Part shown: piece by piece, positions 15,670 through 17,534 of the stretch
How the letters are laid out: every line of letters starts with the position of its first letter
Numbering within the stretch: the stretch's first letter is position 1
Assembly: GCA_031278025.1 (NCBI GenBank)
Contig: JAITLF010000365.1
Coordinates: forward strand, 1-17,534
DNA: 17,534 bases
Reading direction: 5' to 3'
Origin: Treponema sp.
GTDB lineage: Bacteria > Spirochaetota > Spirochaetia > Treponematales > Breznakiellaceae
Made by a program: the position numbers and the translations under genes
Notes under the pieces: generated by a model
The model's database searches: none
What the model was told of the DNA's origin: nothing
The model's input: the letters and a program-made list of their open reading frames with translations, nothing else

Positions 15670-16497
15670 TCATGTTATCTCTCGCACCACTGCCCGCACC
15701 CGACCTATCACCTCAAAGGTTCCCCCGTCCCAGGGTATTTCTTCATCACCCCTGAATTCCTTGGTCAACCGATAAGCGGTGCTGCTGGATTTGACATGGC
15801 TCATATACAGGTCTCCCTTCATCCGGTACACGTAGACCCCGTCGCCGTTCCACCCCGTTGCTTGGAATATGGCTACTTCTCCCGGATTAAGCAACGGACT
15901 CATTAGACTGTTGAAGACCACTATCACCCGTAGGTCGGTACTATATTCCATGAAACGTTTGGGCATTGGAACAAGCATGTAATCAGGATATTCCCCGGAA
16001 TAGGCTTTGGGAACTGGGATTTCTTTGCCGGAGTCAAACTGCAAGACCTGCTCCCTGGTCAGAAGGGGTATCTCGAATACCGTCATGACCCGTACCCTGT
16101 GATCCGGCGGGAGTACTTCTTCGGGAGATACTACTAGTAAGGACTCTGATTTTTCTCCAGCGGGAGCTGTCGTTCTCATGCTGGCATTACCCATTTTGAT
16201 CACTCCATCTCTATTCATATTGACAATCCCATTTTTATTTTCAATTTCAATTATCTCAGGAGTCGGAGTCTCAATGGAATTGTCCGGTATGAACATTTTG
16301 CCTATACCGGTTAATAGCCAATGGATATTAACATTGTAAATTGAGGCCAACTTGAGCATTACTTCGCGCGATGGGTCTCTTTTTCCAGATTCTATATTTC
16401 CAGATATAGACGGATCGATTCCAAGAGAATTGGCAAATTACCTTTTATTTAATCCGAGAGATGCCCTTGTATTGGCAAAACGCTCTTTGGTTTCCAT
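15670..16497 (-). pseudogene. Phage repressor, HTH plus S24-type C-terminal domain, broken by an in-frame stop
   Basis: From the ATG at 16497, with GAGGA five nt upstream, the frame encodes an XRE-type helix-turn-helix: METKERFANTRASLGLNKR, then TAA at 16438-16440, then FANSLGIDPSISGNIESGKR and LKLASIYNVNIHWLLTGIG. Reading the TAA as a sense codon (CAA or GAA would fit) gives a 275-residue repressor with an intact HTH. The later part (from about residue 130) resembles the S24/LexA-like fold, ending FEVIGRVRAVV. The usual GDSM serine segment appears as NSLMSPLLNPGE and the expected lysine position as YMSHV, so the self-cleavage dyad seems absent. The frame starting at 16359 lacks most of the HTH and has no good ribosome-binding site. 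Its place and direction match the Mu c repressor. Confidence 0.8.
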
Positions 16498-16549
16498 AAT
16501 TCCTCAAAGAAATGACAAAGTATCAAATTCATGCTTGACGTATTGTCTA

Positions 16550-16578
16550 TATATATATATTGGATATAGGCATATCAA
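16550..16578 (-). promoter_or_regulatory. Candidate promoter of the repressor gene
   Basis: On the minus strand TTGATA (16573-16578) and TATATA (16550-16555) are spaced by 17 nt, and the repressor ATG lies about 50 nt downstream. The -35 box overlaps the palindrome at 16574-16589, which suggests autoregulation. Confidence 0.45.
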
Positions 16579-16589
16579 GAATACTTGAT
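16574..16589. promoter_or_regulatory. Palindromic operator candidate
   Basis: ATCAAG-AATA-CTTGAT is a perfect 6-4-6 inverted repeat in the divergent control region, overlapping the -35 box of the repressor promoter. A degenerate relative (ATCAA...TTGA) lies at 16522-16538, and the right arm recurs at 15630-15639. A dimeric HTH repressor is the likely ligand. Confidence 0.5.
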
Positions 16590-16590
16590 G

Positions 16591-16621
16591 AGTCAAACAT
16601 TAAAAGGACGACAATTTGACT
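16591..16621. promoter_or_regulatory. Second inverted repeat in the control region
   Basis: AGTCAAA (16591-16597) and TTTGACT (16615-16621) are perfect 7-nt inverted arms separated by 17 nt. The right arm contains the -35 box of the candidate rightward promoter. It may be a binding site for the repressor or the Ner-like protein. Confidence 0.4.
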
Positions 16622-16643
16622 TATCGACTAGTACGCCTGTAAA
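16616..16643 (+). promoter_or_regulatory. Candidate rightward early promoter (Ner-like gene and transposase)
   Basis: TTGACT (16616-16621) and TGTAAA (16638-16643) are spaced by 16 nt, placing the start near 16650, about 14 nt before the ATG at 16664. The -35 lies in one inverted repeat and the -10 in another palindrome, as expected for a tightly controlled early promoter. Confidence 0.4.
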
Positions 16644-16648
16644 CAGGC
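16635..16648. promoter_or_regulatory. Palindrome over the early promoter -10
   Basis: GCCTGT-AA-ACAGGC is a perfect 6-2-6 inverted repeat that covers the proposed -10 box. Its half-site differs from the ATCAAG operator, so it may belong to the Ner-like regulator rather than the repressor. Confidence 0.4.
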
Positions 16649-16663
16649 AAAGGCAGATGTAGT

Positions 16664-16927
16664 ATGGCACAAACACTCAGCAAAAGCAAGCGTAAAATGC
16701 TGGGCATCAGGATTAAGCCTAAAGAAGGCCTATGGATCACGTATCAGCTCCGGCTTCGGGGTATTACGCACAGAAAACTGGCGGCTCAACTGGGTGTCCG
16801 GGATTCAACGGTTACTCAAATCATCCGCGGTTGGCGCAGTTCCCGCCGCATTGAGGAGACTCTCTACCAGGCCCTGGGTTACCCCTCCTTCGAGGCGATG
16901 ATTATCGCAGCATCAGGTAAGGAGTAG
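16664..16927 (+). CDS. Ner-like HTH DNA-binding regulator
   Basis: The 87-residue product is basic at the N-terminus and has a helix-turn-helix at about residues 33-58 (THRKLAAQLGVRDSTVTQII), followed by GWRSSRRIEETLYQALGYPS. The arrangement of a short HTH, an RR-I-ALG segment, and position just before an A-type transposase fits the Ner/Nlp family, which in Mu represses early transcription and the c promoter. The Shine-Dalgarno is weak. It ends three nt before the transposase gene, whose AAGGAG site lies across its last codons. The frame is intact, unlike its two neighbours. Confidence 0.75.
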   Translation: MAQTLSKSKRKMLGIRIKPKEGLWITYQLRLRGITHRKLAAQLGVRDSTVTQIIRGWRSSRRIEETLYQALGYPSFEAMIIAASGKE

Positions 16928-16930
16928 CAA

Positions 16931-17534
16931 ATGGAAAAGTGGTTGACCGTCGATAAAATAGCCCAATTAATATCAAAAACCACTCGACGGGTTCAACAAA
17001 TATCCAACGTGAAGGATGGCCCTACCGGAGTTATGCGGTTCGCGGGGGCCAAGAGCGGCGCTATCACCTCAAAGACCTGCCTGAAGACATCCAGGCGGCC
17101 TACGCAGCCAGCTTGCAAATGCCTTTTGAAGCCCTTCAAAACCAGTTAAAACCCCCGCCAAAAGCACCGGTAAAGGTAAGCATTGGCGGCTATAAAGGCA
17201 GATCAAAAGAAGATAAACCTCCCAAAGCCTGGAACGCATGTACCGAAACCGAGCGGGAAATCGCATTCAATAGACAAAAAATCATTGATGCCTATAGCGA
17301 TTCCGGGCTTTCCGCAAAACAGTTTATCGAATTGTATAATGACAACGTAATCGTATCGGACATTAAAGAACGCCTGGGACGCTGGGGGCATATCGGCAGT
17401 ACCGCAGTGTTCTACCAAAATTGGCTGCGGCGCTACCAGCAATTCGGCCTTGCAGGGCTCGCCCCACAGTACCATGACCGGGGCAAGGACGGGGCCACCC
17501 TCTCCCAAGAAGCCAAAGACCGCATTGAGTGGCT
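16931..17534 (+). pseudogene. Mu A-type transposase, frameshifted, 3' end beyond the window
   Basis: The start has AAGGAG seven nt upstream. The first frame reads MEKWLTVDKIAQLISKTTRR then VQQISN, a Mu-type N-terminal HTH, up to about 17008. From 17011 the protein continues in a different frame: EGWPYRSYAVRGGQERRYHL, then KDLPEDIQAAYAASLQMPFE, and then the DNA-binding region with REIAFNRQKIIDAYSDSGLS and FYQNWLRRYQQFGLAGLAPQ, to the window edge. Adding one C at 17008/17009 (AACCGTGAA) joins them as ISNREGWPYRSY without a gap, so a single-base deletion is the simplest cause. No classical X-XXY-YYZ slippery site is visible. The catalytic DDE core lies outside the window. Confidence 0.85.

Larger units (their letters stand above)
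15331..17534 (+). mobile_element. Left arm of a decayed Mu-like transposable prophage (continues past the window)
   Basis: The gene order is that of phage Mu's left arm: a short non-coding end, a leftward S24-type repressor, a divergent control region, a rightward Ner-like regulator and a rightward A-type transposase. The left boundary is inferred, not proven. I place it at TGTCG (15331) because Mu-type ends begin with TG, a repeated 17-mer starts 5 nt inside, and the host promoter and gene block lie just outside. Both the repressor and the transposase are disrupted, so the element is probably not autonomously active. The right end is outside the window. Confidence 0.7.

Noticed and set aside
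16995..17012. Programmed -1 frameshift in the transposase
   Set aside because: No X-XXY-YYZ slippery heptamer in the correct phase and no obvious downstream stem. A deletion in a CC pair is simpler.
16931..17149. A 72-residue stand-alone protein ahead of a separate gene
   Set aside because: Only the first 26 or so residues look real; the rest is the wrong frame of the transposase, which continues without a gap once one base is restored.

Overview
The window (GC roughly 50%) looks like a spirochaete chromosome, most likely a Treponema. On the minus strand it carries mltG, dnaG, rpoD, a C4 zinc-ribbon coiled-coil gene, a TPR gene, mreB, mreC, mreD, mrdA and rodA, in that order. From memory this matches the T. 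pallidum TP0491-TP0501 neighbourhood. The GC content and the Mu-like prophage would suit a termite-gut type treponeme, but the species is inference.

Layout, left to right. Positions 2-82 hold the last 26 codons of an unrecognised plus-strand gene, followed by a small plus-strand terminator. Positions 138-520 hold no gene I can support; about 366-470 is GC-rich and hairpin-rich. Positions 544-7177 form the cell-elongation operon, read leftward from a promoter near 7186-7215: a membrane-anchored TPR protein, mreB, mreC, mreD, mrdA (PBP2) and rodA, with junctions from a 45-nt gap to an 8-nt overlap. Positions 7256-7700 are rnpB (RNase P RNA). Positions 7709-15087 are a second leftward operon: a YkgJ-type Cys-cluster protein, an MBL-fold hydrolase, a small unknown protein, mltG, dnaG, rpoD and the zinc-ribbon gene, running directly into rnpB. 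Its likely promoter is at 15106-15134. The two operons together put envelope growth (MreBCD, RodA, PBP2, MltG) beside replication priming, housekeeping transcription and tRNA processing.

From about 15331 to the right edge the sequence is accessory: the left arm of a Mu-like transposable prophage. Its order is that of Mu: left end, leftward repressor, divergent control region, rightward Ner-like regulator, rightward A-type transposase running off the window. Two of its genes are broken. The repressor has an in-frame TAA at codon 20, inside the helix-turn-helix. The transposase has a one-base deletion near 17008. Restoring one base in each case gives a sensible protein, so the element looks like a decaying prophage.

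The left-end region contains two families of short repeated motifs that could be transposase-binding sites. One matches the right half of the Mu A consensus as I remember it. The divergent control region holds nested palindromes that overlap both promoters. I did not find a new defence system or a CRISPR array. The least expected signals are the decayed phage switch, the candidate left-end sites, and an in-frame 32-codon open extension beyond the stop of the YkgJ-type gene.
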